Under the pieces are notes generated by a model. It did no database searches and was not told the DNA's origin. It saw nothing but the letters and a program-made list of their open reading frames with translations. Position numbers and translations under genes: made by a program. Below are positions 1 to 8,110 of a stretch of DNA of 42,826 bases, piece after piece. Numbering within the stretch: position 1 is the first letter of the stretch; each line of letters opens with the position of its first letter. Source of the DNA: Bacteroidetes bacterium MedPE-SWsnd-G1 (GTDB lineage: Bacteria > Bacteroidota > Bacteroidia > Flavobacteriales > Flavobacteriaceae); contig MPDD01000022.1 in the NCBI GenBank assembly GCA_001874265.1, positions 1 through 42,826 on the forward strand, given 5' to 3'.

Positions 1-22
1 AATGTGGTTGCTTAATTTTTCA

Positions 23-47
23 AGACTCTTAAAAACAGACTCTTAAA
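23..47. repeat. 11-bp direct repeat upstream of ompA-like gene
   Basis: Two perfect copies of AGACTCTTAAA lie at 23-33 and 37-47, a 14-bp period, about 80 bp upstream of the -33 element of the OmpA-like gene. It could be a regulator site or chance in AT-rich DNA; nothing else supports a function. Confidence 0.35.
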
Positions 48-123
48 TAAGTTAAAAAATTATGAAATCTCTAGAATAGCCCTAGTTTTATTAGATTTTG
101 TTATATAATTTTTTATATTTGTT

Positions 124-153
124 TTTGATTGTAGGCTTTAAGGCTTACCTTTG
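124..153 (+). promoter_or_regulatory. Promoter of OmpA-like gene
   Basis: TTTG at 124-127 and TACCTTTG at 146-153 match the Bacteroidetes -33 (TTTG) and -7 (TAnnTTTG) elements with an 18-bp spacer. The inferred leader is about 33 nt. A tandem AGGCTT repeat (133-138, 141-146) lies inside the spacer and runs into the -7 box. Confidence 0.7.
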
Positions 154-192
154 TATTAAAATTAGGAAACAATTAAATTTAAAATTTTTAAA

Positions 193-1593
193 ATGAAACA
201 TTTAAGAATAGCTTTATTAGCTTTACTTGTGGTTGCTGGTTTTAGCAACGTAAATGCCCAGGATGAGGACAATCCTTGGGTTATTGGTTTCGGTATTAAT
301 GCCGTAGACTTTTATTCTGTGAACAATGCAGATTTAAAAAACATGGATATTCCAGGTGAAGGTCCTGCTGGTGGTAGTTGGTATGATCAATTCTTCAATG
401 CAGAAGATAATTATAACATTATCCCTTCATTATCTAGATTATCTGTTGCTAAGCACCTTAACGGAAACTTTTCATTGGAGTTTGCTGGGTCTTTAAACAA
501 AATTTCTAAAATTGGAAAATATGAGGTAGATGACTTATCTTATTATGGTGTTGATGCTGGTATTAAGTATAGTTTTGCTGAATTATTAGGTCTTGAAAAA
601 TTAGAGCCTTACGGAACAGTTGGTGGAGGTTACACTTGGATGGATTCAAATGGTGCAGGAACTTTAAATGGTGGAGCTGGTTTAAACTACTGGTTTAATG
701 ACAATTTAGGTTTAAATGCACAAGCTAATTACAAGCATGCGTTTGATGATGCTAATGTAGCACAACACTGGCAACATTCATTTGGTGTTTTAGTTAAGTT
801 CGGAGGAAAAGATGCTGACGGTGACGGAGTATATGACAAAAATGATGCTTGTCCTGATGTATTTGGATTAGAAGAGTTCAACGGATGTCCTGACACTGAC
901 GGTGACGGAATCATCGATTCAGAAGACGCTTGTCCTGATGCTGCTGGAGATGCTGCAAATGATGGTTGCCCTGATACTGATGGTGACGGCGTAGCTGATA
1001 ATAAAGATACTTGTCCTGATGCTGCTGGTCCTGCTGCAAACAACGGATGCCCATGGGGTGACGCTGATGAAGATGGAATCAACGATAACGAAGATAATTG
1101 TCCAAATGAAGCAGGTCCTGCTTCTAACAACGGATGTCCTTATACTGACACTGATGGTGATGGAATAGCTGATAAAGATGATAACTGTCCAGATGATGCT
1201 GGTTCTGCGGCTAACAATGGTTGTCCTGAAGTTCCGGAGTCAGTAAAAGAAGCTTTAAGAGCGTATGCTAAAACAATTACTTTCGACACTGGTAAAGAGT
1301 CTATAAAAGATACTTCTGCTGATGTTTTAGAGAAAATTGTTGCTGTAATGAAAGATTACCCTCAAGAGAAGTTTGTTGTTGAAGGTCATACGGATAATGT
1401 AGGATCTGAAGCTAACAACCAAAAATTATCTGAGAAGAGAGCGGAGTCAGTATTGGCTTACTTACTTTCAAAAGGTGTAAGTTCTGACAATTTAAGTTCT
1501 TCAGGTTATGGTGAAACACAACCAATCCAATCTAATGATACTAGAGAAGGAAGAAGAGCGAACAGAAGAGTTGAAATCAAACACTTCAAATAA
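193..1593 (+). CDS. OmpA family outer membrane protein with thrombospondin type-3 repeats
   Basis: A major outer-membrane protein thought to tether the outer membrane to peptidoglycan. The 466 residues begin with a signal peptide (hydrophobic residues 6-20, cleavage near NAQ at 21-23). A beta-barrel-like region with alternating Gly and aromatic residues follows to about residue 205. Five Asp-rich calcium-binding TSP type-3 repeats span about 207-345. A C-terminal OmpA/MotB peptidoglycan-binding domain with GHTDNVG and LSEKRAESV motifs spans about 355-466. The start codon sits 40 bases after a strong -7 box and opens directly into the signal peptide. A perfect intrinsic terminator follows. The family assignment is secure, but the exact gene name (OprF/OmpA-like) is not. 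Confidence 0.93.
   Translation: MKHLRIALLALLVVAGFSNVNAQDEDNPWVIGFGINAVDFYSVNNADLKNMDIPGEGPAGGSWYDQFFNAEDNYNIIPSLSRLSVAKHLNGNFSLEFAGSLNKISKIGKYEVDDLSYYGVDAGIKYSFAELLGLEKLEPYGTVGGGYTWMDSNGAGTLNGGAGLNYWFNDNLGLNAQANYKHAFDDANVAQHWQHSFGVLVKFGGKDADGDGVYDKNDACPDVFGLEEFNGCPDTDGDGIIDSEDACPDAAGDAANDGCPDTDGDGVADNKDTCPDAAGPAANNGCPWGDADEDGINDNEDNCPNEAGPASNNGCPYTDTDGDGIADKDDNCPDDAGSAANNGCPEVPESVKEALRAYAKTITFDTGKESIKDTSADVLEKIVAVMKDYPQEKFVVEGHTDNVGSEANNQKLSEKRAESVLAYLLSKGVSSDNLSSSGYGETQPIQSNDTREGRRANRRVEIKHFK
811..1227 (+). repeat. Five tandem TSP type-3 calcium-binding repeats (coding)
   Basis: Five in-frame units of about 27-29 codons, each built as DxDxDGxxDxxDxCPD-spacer-NGCP, form the linker between barrel and OmpA domain. 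Units 2 to 5 are most alike. Each carries one conserved Cys in DxCP and one in GCP. Such linkers are stiffened by calcium. The repetitive DNA could allow copy-number change by recombination. Confidence 0.88.
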
Positions 1594-1630
1594 GAAAGAA
1601 TCAATTAGATTTATTCTATAAATAATTAAA

Positions 1631-1658
1631 AGCCGACTGTTTTCAGTCGGCTTTTTTA
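1631..1658 (+). terminator. Intrinsic terminator of OmpA-like gene
   Basis: Perfect 9-bp stem AGCCGACTG/CAGTCGGCT (1631-1639, 1644-1652) with a TTTT loop, followed by a T-tract, 38 bp past the stop codon. Confidence 0.92.
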
Positions 1659-1659
1659 T

Positions 1660-2010
1660 TTGTAAAAGTTTAGACTTTATTATTGTCTTAAACGCGATTT
1701 TTTTTATTGTATTGGAATTAGTGCTAGGTAGATGTTAAGAGTATTGTTGGAAATGGATATTATTTATTACAGCGTAGAAAATTAATTTCTTATAAACCTT
1801 TTAAACTTAATTAGTGATTTATGTATTGATACTTCATAACCTAGAACCTATTGAATAAGGTAACAAAAGATATATAAAATCACGAGTATTATATTTAGCA
1901 AAATTGTTATTTCAAAAAGGGAATAAATAAGGTCTTTGATACTAAATAATATGGATAACTGGTTTCATTTTTGATATAAGGGTTGGATGGTATTGGAAGT
2001 TATGCATAAA
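1660..2010. other. Gene-free AT-rich intergenic stretch
   Basis: About 350 bp between two terminators, between genes that converge. I found no ORF above about 10 codons with a plausible start, no tRNA-like fold and no long repeat. It appears to be ordinary spacer; a small RNA cannot be excluded by eye. Confidence 0.5.
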
Positions 2011-2036
2011 AAAAAGACTGTATTTACAGTCTTTTT
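2011..2036 (-). terminator. Intrinsic terminator of DUF3078 gene
   Basis: Perfect 11-bp stem AAAAAGACTGT/ACAGTCTTTTT (2011-2021, 2026-2036) with a 4-nt loop. The long A-run at 2008-2015 becomes the T-tract on the minus strand. It could work in both directions, but its closeness to the minus-strand stop suggests it serves that gene. Confidence 0.8.
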
Positions 2037-2059
2037 ATACAAAAATAGATTAAATATTT

Positions 2060-3013
2060 CTAGAAATTTAGATTTACACCCAATCCAAATGTTTCTCGAA
2101 TCTGAAAACCTTGGTACGCATTGTCATCATAGATAGTTTGAAAAGTTAAATCTGTAGATAACCATTCGTTCACAGTTAACACTAAATTCAATGTATAATC
2201 AATATCAACATTTTGAGGGGAGTCTAGGTAATTTGAATAAATAGCAAGGATATTCTCAAAAGAAACATTCTTCATAATATCTGTTTTATAATAGGCTCTA
2301 ATATTTAAACCAAATTCATACAGTAAACTATCACCAGGAGCAACTCCGTTAGTTTCATATTCATTACTAGAATCATATCTTACAGCATCTGGATCATCAT
2401 CATTATAGGAAAATATTTCATCTACCATGAAGGTTAGTTTTGATGTGAACGGAGCTATATTGACATTGAGTCTCTCAGATTTTTTCCATAATAAACCTGG
2501 ACCAAATTGCAAGTAACCTGGAGCAAATGCACCAGAAGTTCTAAAATCCTCGTTATCGTAGCCGTAAAAAGGGTCTCCTGGGTTTTCATTTTGATCTAAA
2601 AAGTCATCTTCATAATCAAAACCATCTGTAAACTGTGTTTTAAAATTCATGAAAAATGAGAAATACCAATTTTCCCATCTCATGTCCTTACCTAAAATAG
2701 AGTTCAATTCAATTCTGTCATCCGTTTTTCTTAATCCGTCATCTTCAGTTATGTTAATACCATAACTGGCCAAAAGTTTATTGTCTAAAAGCCATGGACC
2801 TTTTCTGTAATTAAAATCATAATTAATCTTAAGGCTTCCAGAAAGGTTACTATCACCTCCTGCATCCCAATTGACAAATGCTGTTTGATTTACTAGAAAA
2901 GTTATTTTACCTGAAGCAGTCCAACCCTGCAACGAGTCATTTGCTTGTTCAGTTTGAGAATATCCGATGCCATATATTAGCACCGCCATAATTAGCGTTA
3001 ATAGTTTTTTCAT
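2060..3013 (-). CDS. DUF3078 domain-containing outer membrane protein
   Basis: A 317-residue exported protein of a Bacteroidetes family with no assigned function. A signal peptide covers about residues 1-19 (ending YSQ). The body carries the family pattern of a WTASGK...LVNQTAFVNWDAGG opening followed by repeated amphipathic strands rich in Asn, Asp and aromatics, ending in ...GLGVNLNF. A terminal Phe is typical of outer-membrane barrels, so insertion in the outer membrane is likely. It lies downstream of the sufE-DUF59-DUF2480 group on the same strand. It has its own -7 box (3039-3046) and a terminator, so it may be transcribed separately. Family assignment is by recognition of the N-terminal motif; function is unknown. 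Confidence 0.85.
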   Translation of the reverse strand: MKKLLTLIMAVLIYGIGYSQTEQANDSLQGWTASGKITFLVNQTAFVNWDAGGDSNLSGSLKINYDFNYRKGPWLLDNKLLASYGINITEDDGLRKTDDRIELNSILGKDMRWENWYFSFFMNFKTQFTDGFDYEDDFLDQNENPGDPFYGYDNEDFRTSGAFAPGYLQFGPGLLWKKSERLNVNIAPFTSKLTFMVDEIFSYNDDDPDAVRYDSSNEYETNGVAPGDSLLYEFGLNIRAYYKTDIMKNVSFENILAIYSNYLDSPQNVDIDYTLNLVLTVNEWLSTDLTFQTIYDDNAYQGFQIRETFGLGVNLNF

Positions 3014-3038
3014 TTTTATAGGAATTTATTTAGTAAGA

Positions 3039-3046
3039 CAAATATA
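3039..3046 (-). promoter_or_regulatory. -7 element for DUF3078 gene
   Basis: TATATTTG on the minus strand is an exact TAnnTTTG match placed for a leader of about 20 nt. No convincing -33 TTTG is seen. Confidence 0.55.
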
Positions 3047-3071
3047 ATGAATACCTAATAAAATAGAATAA

Positions 3072-3578
3072 TTACTTATTGGCTTTGAATAAAGGAACAG
3101 TAGAGCAAGCTTCACCAAACATAATTGACCTAGCAACTGGTGTTAATCTCGACATTAGTAAAGTATAGGCAGAATCAGGAATAGGTTTGTTAGAACAGCC
3201 TTTAATAATAACAGGCTTCCCTTCGAATTGTTCTATGGGTAAATTCGAAATTAAATTCTGAAAAATACTTGTTTCCAATTGTATTAAATCACCAACAACT
3301 ACCAATGATGAATACCGAGAAAGATTAGAAGTAATTAATAAATATGCCCATGATGGTATGATGGCATCAGCGCTACAAGTTAGTGCTACATAACTGTTCT
3401 TATATTGACTCCAATCATGACTTTTAACATATGCTCTAAAGTCTTTCTCTTTTAAAATAAGTTCCTCAAAAAGCCAATCTTTAATATCAAAAACAACGCG
3501 CTTTCCTTCAGGATAATATTCCTCTAAATCAATAGTTATTAATCTGCTTTCAGCAACTTTATTTCTAATTTCGCTCAT
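3072..3578 (-). CDS. DUF2480 family protein
   Basis: A 168-residue soluble protein of a Bacteroidetes-restricted family without established function. It opens MSEIRNKVAES...TIDLEEYYPEG and contains a conserved block around ALTCSADAIIPSWAYLL (about residues 65-81) and a Cys in the IIKGCSNKPIP segment near residue 128. No signal peptide or membrane segment is seen. It starts only 4 bases after the stop codon of the MIP18/DUF59 gene and so is very probably co-transcribed with sufE and that gene. The linkage suggests, but does not prove, a role in Fe-S cluster metabolism; the two conserved-looking Cys residues would suit this. Confidence 0.85.
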   Translation of the reverse strand: MSEIRNKVAESRLITIDLEEYYPEGKRVVFDIKDWLFEELILKEKDFRAYVKSHDWSQYKNSYVALTCSADAIIPSWAYLLITSNLSRYSSLVVVGDLIQLETSIFQNLISNLPIEQFEGKPVIIKGCSNKPIPDSAYTLLMSRLTPVARSIMFGEACSTVPLFKANK

Positions 3579-3582
3579 AATT

Positions 3583-3903
3583 TTACAAAAAACCTAATTC
3601 TAACTTGGCTTCTTCGCTCATCATATCTTGAGTCCATGTAGGATCAAAAGTAATTTCTACTTCGCAATTTTTCACTTCTTCCAAAGTCTTCACTTTTTCT
3701 TCTACTTCTACAGGTAAGGTTTCGGCAACCGGACAGTTGGGAGAAGTTAAGGTCATTAAGATTTTAACGTCATTATCTTCATTAACCATAACATCATAAA
3801 TTAATCCCAATTCGTAGATATCTACTGGTATTTCTGGATCAAAAATGCTTTTTAATACAACTACAATCTTATCTCCTAAATCTTGTACATCTTCTTGATT
3901 CAT
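3583..3903 (-). CDS. MIP18/DUF59 family Fe-S cluster assembly protein (SufT-like)
   Basis: A 106-residue single-domain protein of the MIP18 (DUF59) family, whose members help mature Fe-S proteins. Visible family marks are the opening helix with SIFDPEIPVDIYELGLIYDV (about residues 19-38) and the Cys-containing motif LTSPNCPVAETLP (about 51-63), with the conserved Cys as putative metal or cluster ligand. It ends with the family's DPTWTQDMMSEEAKLELGF tail. It lies 11 bases downstream of sufE and 4 bases before the DUF2480 gene in an apparent operon, matching its role as an accessory factor of the SUF pathway. Confidence 0.92.
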   Translation of the reverse strand: MNQEDVQDLGDKIVVVLKSIFDPEIPVDIYELGLIYDVMVNEDNDVKILMTLTSPNCPVAETLPVEVEEKVKTLEEVKNCEVEITFDPTWTQDMMSEEAKLELGFL

Positions 3904-3914
3904 ACTCTTTGTTC

Positions 3915-4340
3915 TTATTTTGTTAATTTGCTTTGATAGCCTAAAGCATATAGTTTTATTTTTTTAATCATAGAAACCAATCCATTGGCTCTAGTCGGAG
4001 ATAAATGTTCCTTTAAACCAATTTCATTTATAAATTCGGTATCAGCACTTAAAATGTCTGCAGGTTCTTGGTCGGAAAAAACACGTAATAATAACGCTAC
4101 TATTCCTTTTGTTAGAATGGCATCGCTATCTGCTTTAAAGACAACTTTATCACCTCCTAATTGCCCATCAATCCAAACTTTAGATTGGCATCCTTTTATG
4201 ATATTTTCATCAATTTTTTTTGAAGGATCAATAAGTTGCAAAGATTTTCCTAAATCAATAATATATTCATACCGCTCCATCCAATCTTCAAACACTGAGA
4301 ATTCATCAATAATTTCTTCTTGTATTTCTTTGATAGTCAT
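3915..4340 (-). CDS. sufE: SufE family cysteine desulfuration protein
   Basis: SufE accepts persulfide sulfur from the cysteine desulfurase SufS and passes it to the SufBCD scaffold for Fe-S cluster building in the cytoplasm. At 141 residues it has normal family length. The acceptor Cys is C51 in the motif IKGCQSKVW, and the N-terminal half carries the usual EDWMERYEYIIDLG helix. It is first in a tight minus-strand group (sufE, DUF59, DUF2480) behind a -7 box at 4377-4384. The partner genes sufB, sufC, sufD and sufS are not adjacent: upstream lies a divergent PfkB kinase gene. Confidence 0.95.
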   Translation of the reverse strand: MTIKEIQEEIIDEFSVFEDWMERYEYIIDLGKSLQLIDPSKKIDENIIKGCQSKVWIDGQLGGDKVVFKADSDAILTKGIVALLLRVFSDQEPADILSADTEFINEIGLKEHLSPTRANGLVSMIKKIKLYALGYQSKLTK

Positions 4341-4376
4341 TTTTTAAACTTAATTTTGCAAGATTAAATATCGGCA

Positions 4377-4384
4377 CAAAAATA
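4377..4384 (-). promoter_or_regulatory. -7 element for sufE operon
   Basis: TATTTTTG on the minus strand matches TAnnTTTG, placed for a leader of about 30 nt before sufE. It lies in the 95-bp divergent region shared with the PfkB kinase gene. Confidence 0.55.
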
Positions 4385-4435
4385 GTCTTTATAATTAATA
4401 AAAAAGGTCTTTATTAGTGCAGAATTAAAAGAAGT

Positions 4436-5359
4436 ATGACAAAATTATTAGCAGTTGGTACAGTGGCCTTTGACGCTATAGAAACGCCATTTGGAAAGAC
4501 GGATAAGATATTAGGCGGCTCAGGAACTTTTGTTGGTTTGGCAGCCTCTAAATTTGGTGTAGAAACAGGAGTTGTTTCTGTTGTTGGAGGAGATTTTCCG
4601 CAATCGTATTTAGATATGATGAATACCAACGGTATAAATACTGAGGGAGTTGAAATTATTAAAGAAGGAAAGACATTTTTTTGGAGTGGTAAATATCATA
4701 ACGATATGAACTCTAGAGATACTTTGGTAACAGAGTTGAATGTATTGGAGCATTTCCAACCTGTAGTTCCTGCATCTTTTAAAGATTCGGAAATTGTAAT
4801 GTTAGGTAATTTGCATCCGTTGACACAAGCATCAGTGTTAGATCAGTTAAATGGAACTCCAAAACTAGTTGTATTAGACACCATGAATTTTTGGATGGAT
4901 ATTGCTTTAGATGATTTGCATTCAGTTTTAAAACGTGTGGATGTAATTACTATTAATGATGAAGAAGCACGTCAATTAAGTGGAGAATATTCTTTAGTAA
5001 ACGCAGCAAAGAAGATTCATACTATGGGTCCTAAATATGTGGTAATTAAAAAAGGAGAGCACGGTGCTTTACTATTTAGTGAAGATTCAATGTTTTATGC
5101 ACCGGCTTTGCCATTAGCAGAGGTTTTTGACCCAACTGGCGCTGGAGATACCTTTGCAGGTGGTTTTTGCGGTTATTTAGCAAAAACGAGAAACATCTCT
5201 TTTGAGAATATGAAAAATGCCATAATATACGGTTCTAATTTAGCATCATTCTGTGTTGAAAAATTTGGAACAGAGCGTATGGTAGATTTGAAGAACGATG
5301 AAATTGAAACGCGCTTGCATGCCTTTAAGGAGCTGACGCAGTTCGAAATAGAATCATAA
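4436..5359 (+). CDS. PfkB family sugar/nucleoside kinase
   Basis: A 307-residue cytoplasmic kinase of the ribokinase/PfkB fold, transferring phosphate from ATP to a sugar or nucleoside. The second PfkB signature DPTGAGDTFAGG occupies 232-243, with the expected catalytic Asp at 238 and the anion hole before it. The N-terminal GGSGTFVGLAASKFG segment (about 25-39) is the substrate-side Gly-rich motif. The substrate cannot be read from sequence; adenosine-kinase-like or ribokinase-like are both possible. A GC-rich hairpin terminator separates it from the PurF paralogue downstream, so the two may be only partly co-transcribed. That neighbour suggests a link to ribose-phosphate or purine metabolism. 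Confidence 0.9.
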   Translation: MTKLLAVGTVAFDAIETPFGKTDKILGGSGTFVGLAASKFGVETGVVSVVGGDFPQSYLDMMNTNGINTEGVEIIKEGKTFFWSGKYHNDMNSRDTLVTELNVLEHFQPVVPASFKDSEIVMLGNLHPLTQASVLDQLNGTPKLVVLDTMNFWMDIALDDLHSVLKRVDVITINDEEARQLSGEYSLVNAAKKIHTMGPKYVVIKKGEHGALLFSEDSMFYAPALPLAEVFDPTGAGDTFAGGFCGYLAKTRNISFENMKNAIIYGSNLASFCVEKFGTERMVDLKNDEIETRLHAFKELTQFEIES

Positions 5360-5368
5360 TAATTATTT

Positions 5369-5397
5369 AAAATTCCGCCGCGCGCGGAATTTTTATT
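5369..5397 (+). terminator. Hairpin terminator between PfkB kinase and PurF paralogue
   Basis: Perfect 10-bp stem AAAATTCCGC/GCGGAATTTT (5369-5378, 5384-5393) with a CGCGC loop, followed by T-rich sequence. The GC-only loop is unusual in this AT-rich DNA. Confidence 0.82.
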
Positions 5398-5437
5398 TTG
5401 AAAAATATTAAAATACAACAAACACAATACAACAAAA

Positions 5438-7336
5438 ATGAGTGACGCTATTAAACATGAATGTGGAATTGCCGTTTTAAGATTGTTAAAACCTCTTGAA
5501 TTTTATAAGAAAAAATACGGGAGTTCTTTCTACGGAATTAACAAGATGTATTTATTGATGGAAAAACAGCATAACCGCGGACAGGATGGAGCTGGTTTTG
5601 CAAGTGTAAAATTTGATATGGAACCGGGGCAACGTTATATAAGTAGAGTGCGTTCTAATCAGCCACAACCGATACAAGATATTTTTGCTCAAATTAATGA
5701 CCGACTTAATAATGTAATGTTAGAGTATCCAGAAAAGAAGGATGACATTGCATGGCAAAAAGAGAATATGCCGTATTTGGCGGAATTGAATTTAGGACAT
5801 GTGCGTTATGGAACTTTCGGGAAGAATAGTATTGAGAGCGTTCATCCATTTTTGCGTCAGAATAACTGGAAGCATAAAAATTTAATTGTTGCAGGTAACT
5901 TTAACTTGACGAATTCTAACCAAATCATGCAAGAATTGATTGAGTTAGGGCAGCATCCAAAAGAAAATACGGATACTGTTACTGTAATGGAAAAAATTGG
6001 TCATTTCTTAGATGATGAGGTGGAGCAAATGTACCAGGAATACAAAAGTAAAGGGGTAGATAAAAAAGCAGCGACCGATTTAATTGCAGCGAACTTAAAC
6101 GTAGAAAACGTTTTACAACGTGCGGCTAAAAGTTGGGATGGTGGTTATGCAATGGCTGGGCTAATTGGACATGGAGATGCATTTGTATTGCGTGATCCAG
6201 CTGGAATAAGACCTTGTTATTTTTACAAAGATGATGAAGTTGTTGTTGTGGCGTCAGAAAGACCCGTGATTCAGACTGTATTTAATGTTGATATTGAAAA
6301 CATCAAAGAACTAGATAGAGGACATGCACTCATCATTAAAAAGAACGGGGACACTAGTGTAAAACCTGTTTTAGAGCAATTACCTAAGAAATCTTGTTCT
6401 TTTGAACGAATTTATTTCTCTAGAGGGTCTGATGCTGATATTTATCAGGAGCGCAAGAACCTTGGAAAAAATGTGTTTCCTCAAATTTTAAAATCTATTA
6501 ATGATGATGTAGAGAACTCTGTATTTTCATTTATTCCGAACACTGCAGAAACATCTTTTTATGGAATGTTCGAAGCAGCTGAAGATTTTTTAAATCAACA
6601 AAAAACGAAGACTTTATTAGATGGGAATCATAATTTATCTGCTCAAAAGGTAACAGAAGTTTTATCCGTTAGACCAAGAATGGAAAAGATTGCCGTTAAG
6701 GATGTTAAATTGAGAACTTTTATTGCTGATGACAATTCTCGTGACGATTTAGTAGCACACGTATACGATGTTACCTATGGTGTAGTAAAACCAACAGATA
6801 ACCTTGTTATTATTGATGATAGTATTGTAAGGGGAACAACATTAAAGAAAAGTATTATTAGAATATTGGATAGATTAAGTCCAAAGAAAATCGTAATCGT
6901 TTCTTCTGCTCCTCAAATTCGTTATCCGGATTGTTATGGAATTGACATGGCAAAAATTGGTGATTTCATTGCATTTAAGGCAGCTGTTGAATTATTAAAA
7001 GAAACAGATCAAAGCAATATTATAGATGAGGTTTACGCTAAATGTAAGCAGCAGAAGGAATTAGGAGATGCAGAAATTCAAAATTTTGTAAAAGAAATCT
7101 ATGTGCCATTTACTGATCAGCAGATTTCGAATAAAATTGCAGAGATGCTGAAAACAGAAGAAATCACTTCTGATGTTGAGGTTATTTATCAGACAGTTGA
7201 TAATTTACACAAGGCATGTCCAGATCATACCGGAGATTGGTATTTTACGGGAGATTATCCGACACCTGGAGGAAATAGAGTTGTAAATTCAGCCTTTATA
7301 AATTACTATGAAGGATCTGATGCGAGAGCTTATTAG
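5438..7336 (+). CDS. Amidophosphoribosyltransferase-like protein (large PurF paralogue)
   Basis: A class II glutamine amidotransferase fused to a type I phosphoribosyltransferase domain, the PurF architecture, but 632 residues long against about 470-510 for ordinary PurF. After a short propeptide-like MSDAIKHE the nucleophile would be C9 in ECGI, processed as in Bacillus PurF. RGQDGAG (about 48-54), HVRYGT and GNFNLTN follow the glutaminase domain. The PRPP loop VIIDDSIVRGTT is at about 456-467. The usual PDSG segment reads PNTAETSFYG, so the acceptor site is altered. A C-terminal extension ends in a Tyr-, Gly- and Asp-rich tail. It may be a purine enzyme or a paralogue with another role; a canonical purF elsewhere would favour the latter. 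Confidence 0.8.
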   Translation: MSDAIKHECGIAVLRLLKPLEFYKKKYGSSFYGINKMYLLMEKQHNRGQDGAGFASVKFDMEPGQRYISRVRSNQPQPIQDIFAQINDRLNNVMLEYPEKKDDIAWQKENMPYLAELNLGHVRYGTFGKNSIESVHPFLRQNNWKHKNLIVAGNFNLTNSNQIMQELIELGQHPKENTDTVTVMEKIGHFLDDEVEQMYQEYKSKGVDKKAATDLIAANLNVENVLQRAAKSWDGGYAMAGLIGHGDAFVLRDPAGIRPCYFYKDDEVVVVASERPVIQTVFNVDIENIKELDRGHALIIKKNGDTSVKPVLEQLPKKSCSFERIYFSRGSDADIYQERKNLGKNVFPQILKSINDDVENSVFSFIPNTAETSFYGMFEAAEDFLNQQKTKTLLDGNHNLSAQKVTEVLSVRPRMEKIAVKDVKLRTFIADDNSRDDLVAHVYDVTYGVVKPTDNLVIIDDSIVRGTTLKKSIIRILDRLSPKKIVIVSSAPQIRYPDCYGIDMAKIGDFIAFKAAVELLKETDQSNIIDEVYAKCKQQKELGDAEIQNFVKEIYVPFTDQQISNKIAEMLKTEEITSDVEVIYQTVDNLHKACPDHTGDWYFTGDYPTPGGNRVVNSAFINYYEGSDARAY

Positions 7337-7357
7337 TTAAAAGAGTAATTAAAAATA

Positions 7358-7387
7358 AAAACCCGAACACATTGTTCGGGTTTTTTA
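7358..7387 (+). terminator. Intrinsic terminator after PurF paralogue
   Basis: Perfect 12-bp stem AAAACCCGAACA/TGTTCGGGTTTT (7358-7369, 7373-7384) with a 3-nt loop and a T-tract, just past the stop codon. Confidence 0.93.
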
Positions 7388-7481
7388 TTTTGGAAGAATC
7401 ATGAATTGAAAAAATATATAGAAATCAACTCATCATTTCAAATCAACACTTCATCATACTTATAAATCAATACGGTAAATA

Positions 7482-7516
7482 TTTGCACAAACATTATTTA
7501 GAATAAAGTATATTTG
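7482..7516 (+). promoter_or_regulatory. Promoter of lemA-M48 operon
   Basis: TTTG (7482-7485) and TATATTTG (7509-7516) fit the Bacteroidetes -33/-7 pattern with a 23-bp spacer, at the long end of the usual range. The leader would be about 21 nt. Confidence 0.6.
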
Positions 7517-7542
7517 AAGAAACAAAATCAAAAATTACTATC

Positions 7543-8106
7543 ATGACTTCAACAATTATTATCGTAGCCATTTTTGCCATAGTGCTTTTAATGCTCATTT
7601 CATTTTACAACAAACTTGTAAAATTACGCAACAACAGAGAAAACGCTTTTGCAGATATTGATGTTCAATTAAAGCAGCGTCATGACCTAATTCCGCAGTT
7701 AGTTGAAACTGTGAAAGGTTATATGAAACATGAAGAAAAAGTATTGACAAATGTTACTGCTGCAAGAGCAGGTGCTTTAAATGCGGGTTCTATCAATGAG
7801 AAAATTGCGGCAGAGAATCAATTATCGACTGCTTTAAGCGGTTTGAATATTGCTGTTGAGGCCTATCCAGATTTAAAAGCAAGCACTAATTTTATGCAGT
7901 TACAAGAAGAGATTTCTGACATAGAAAATAAATTATCTGCGGTAAGAAGATTCTTTAACTCCGCTACCAAAGAATACAATAATGTGGTTCAAACATTCCC
8001 GTCTAATATTATTGCTGGTATGTTCTCATTCAACAAAGAATCTATGTTTGATGTTGGTACTGCAGAGAGAGCAAAATTAGATGAAGCACCTAAAGTTAGT
8101 TTTTAA
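7543..8106 (+). CDS. lemA: LemA family protein
   Basis: A 187-residue protein anchored by one N-terminal membrane helix (about residues 3-21), with the rest forming a helical bundle. The family core is present: YNKLVKLRNNRENAFADIDVQLKQRHDLIPQLVETVKGY region (about 22-60) and a later FNSATKEYNN block. The gene ends 4 bases before an M48 metallopeptidase gene; LemA-M48 pairs are common in bacteria and suggest a membrane proteolysis or quality-control role. The molecular function of LemA is not established. It has its own promoter after a terminator. Confidence 0.94.
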   Translation: MTSTIIIVAIFAIVLLMLISFYNKLVKLRNNRENAFADIDVQLKQRHDLIPQLVETVKGYMKHEEKVLTNVTAARAGALNAGSINEKIAAENQLSTALSGLNIAVEAYPDLKASTNFMQLQEEISDIENKLSAVRRFFNSATKEYNNVVQTFPSNIIAGMFSFNKESMFDVGTAERAKLDEAPKVSF

Positions 8107-8110
8107 TTAA

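Noticed and set aside
729-1130. Long minus-strand reading frame of 133 codons in the OmpA-like gene
   Set aside because: It is the antisense shadow of the repetitive TSP type-3 codons; composition is Pro/Ser/Ala-rich and without any family signature.
811-1227. Possible CRISPR or minisatellite array
   Set aside because: The repeats are in frame and encode TSP type-3 domains; the units vary and no unique spacers exist.
5369-5397. Riboswitch in front of the PurF paralogue
   Set aside because: Only a simple terminator hairpin is seen; the leader is too short for a known purine or PRPP aptamer and shows no conserved core.
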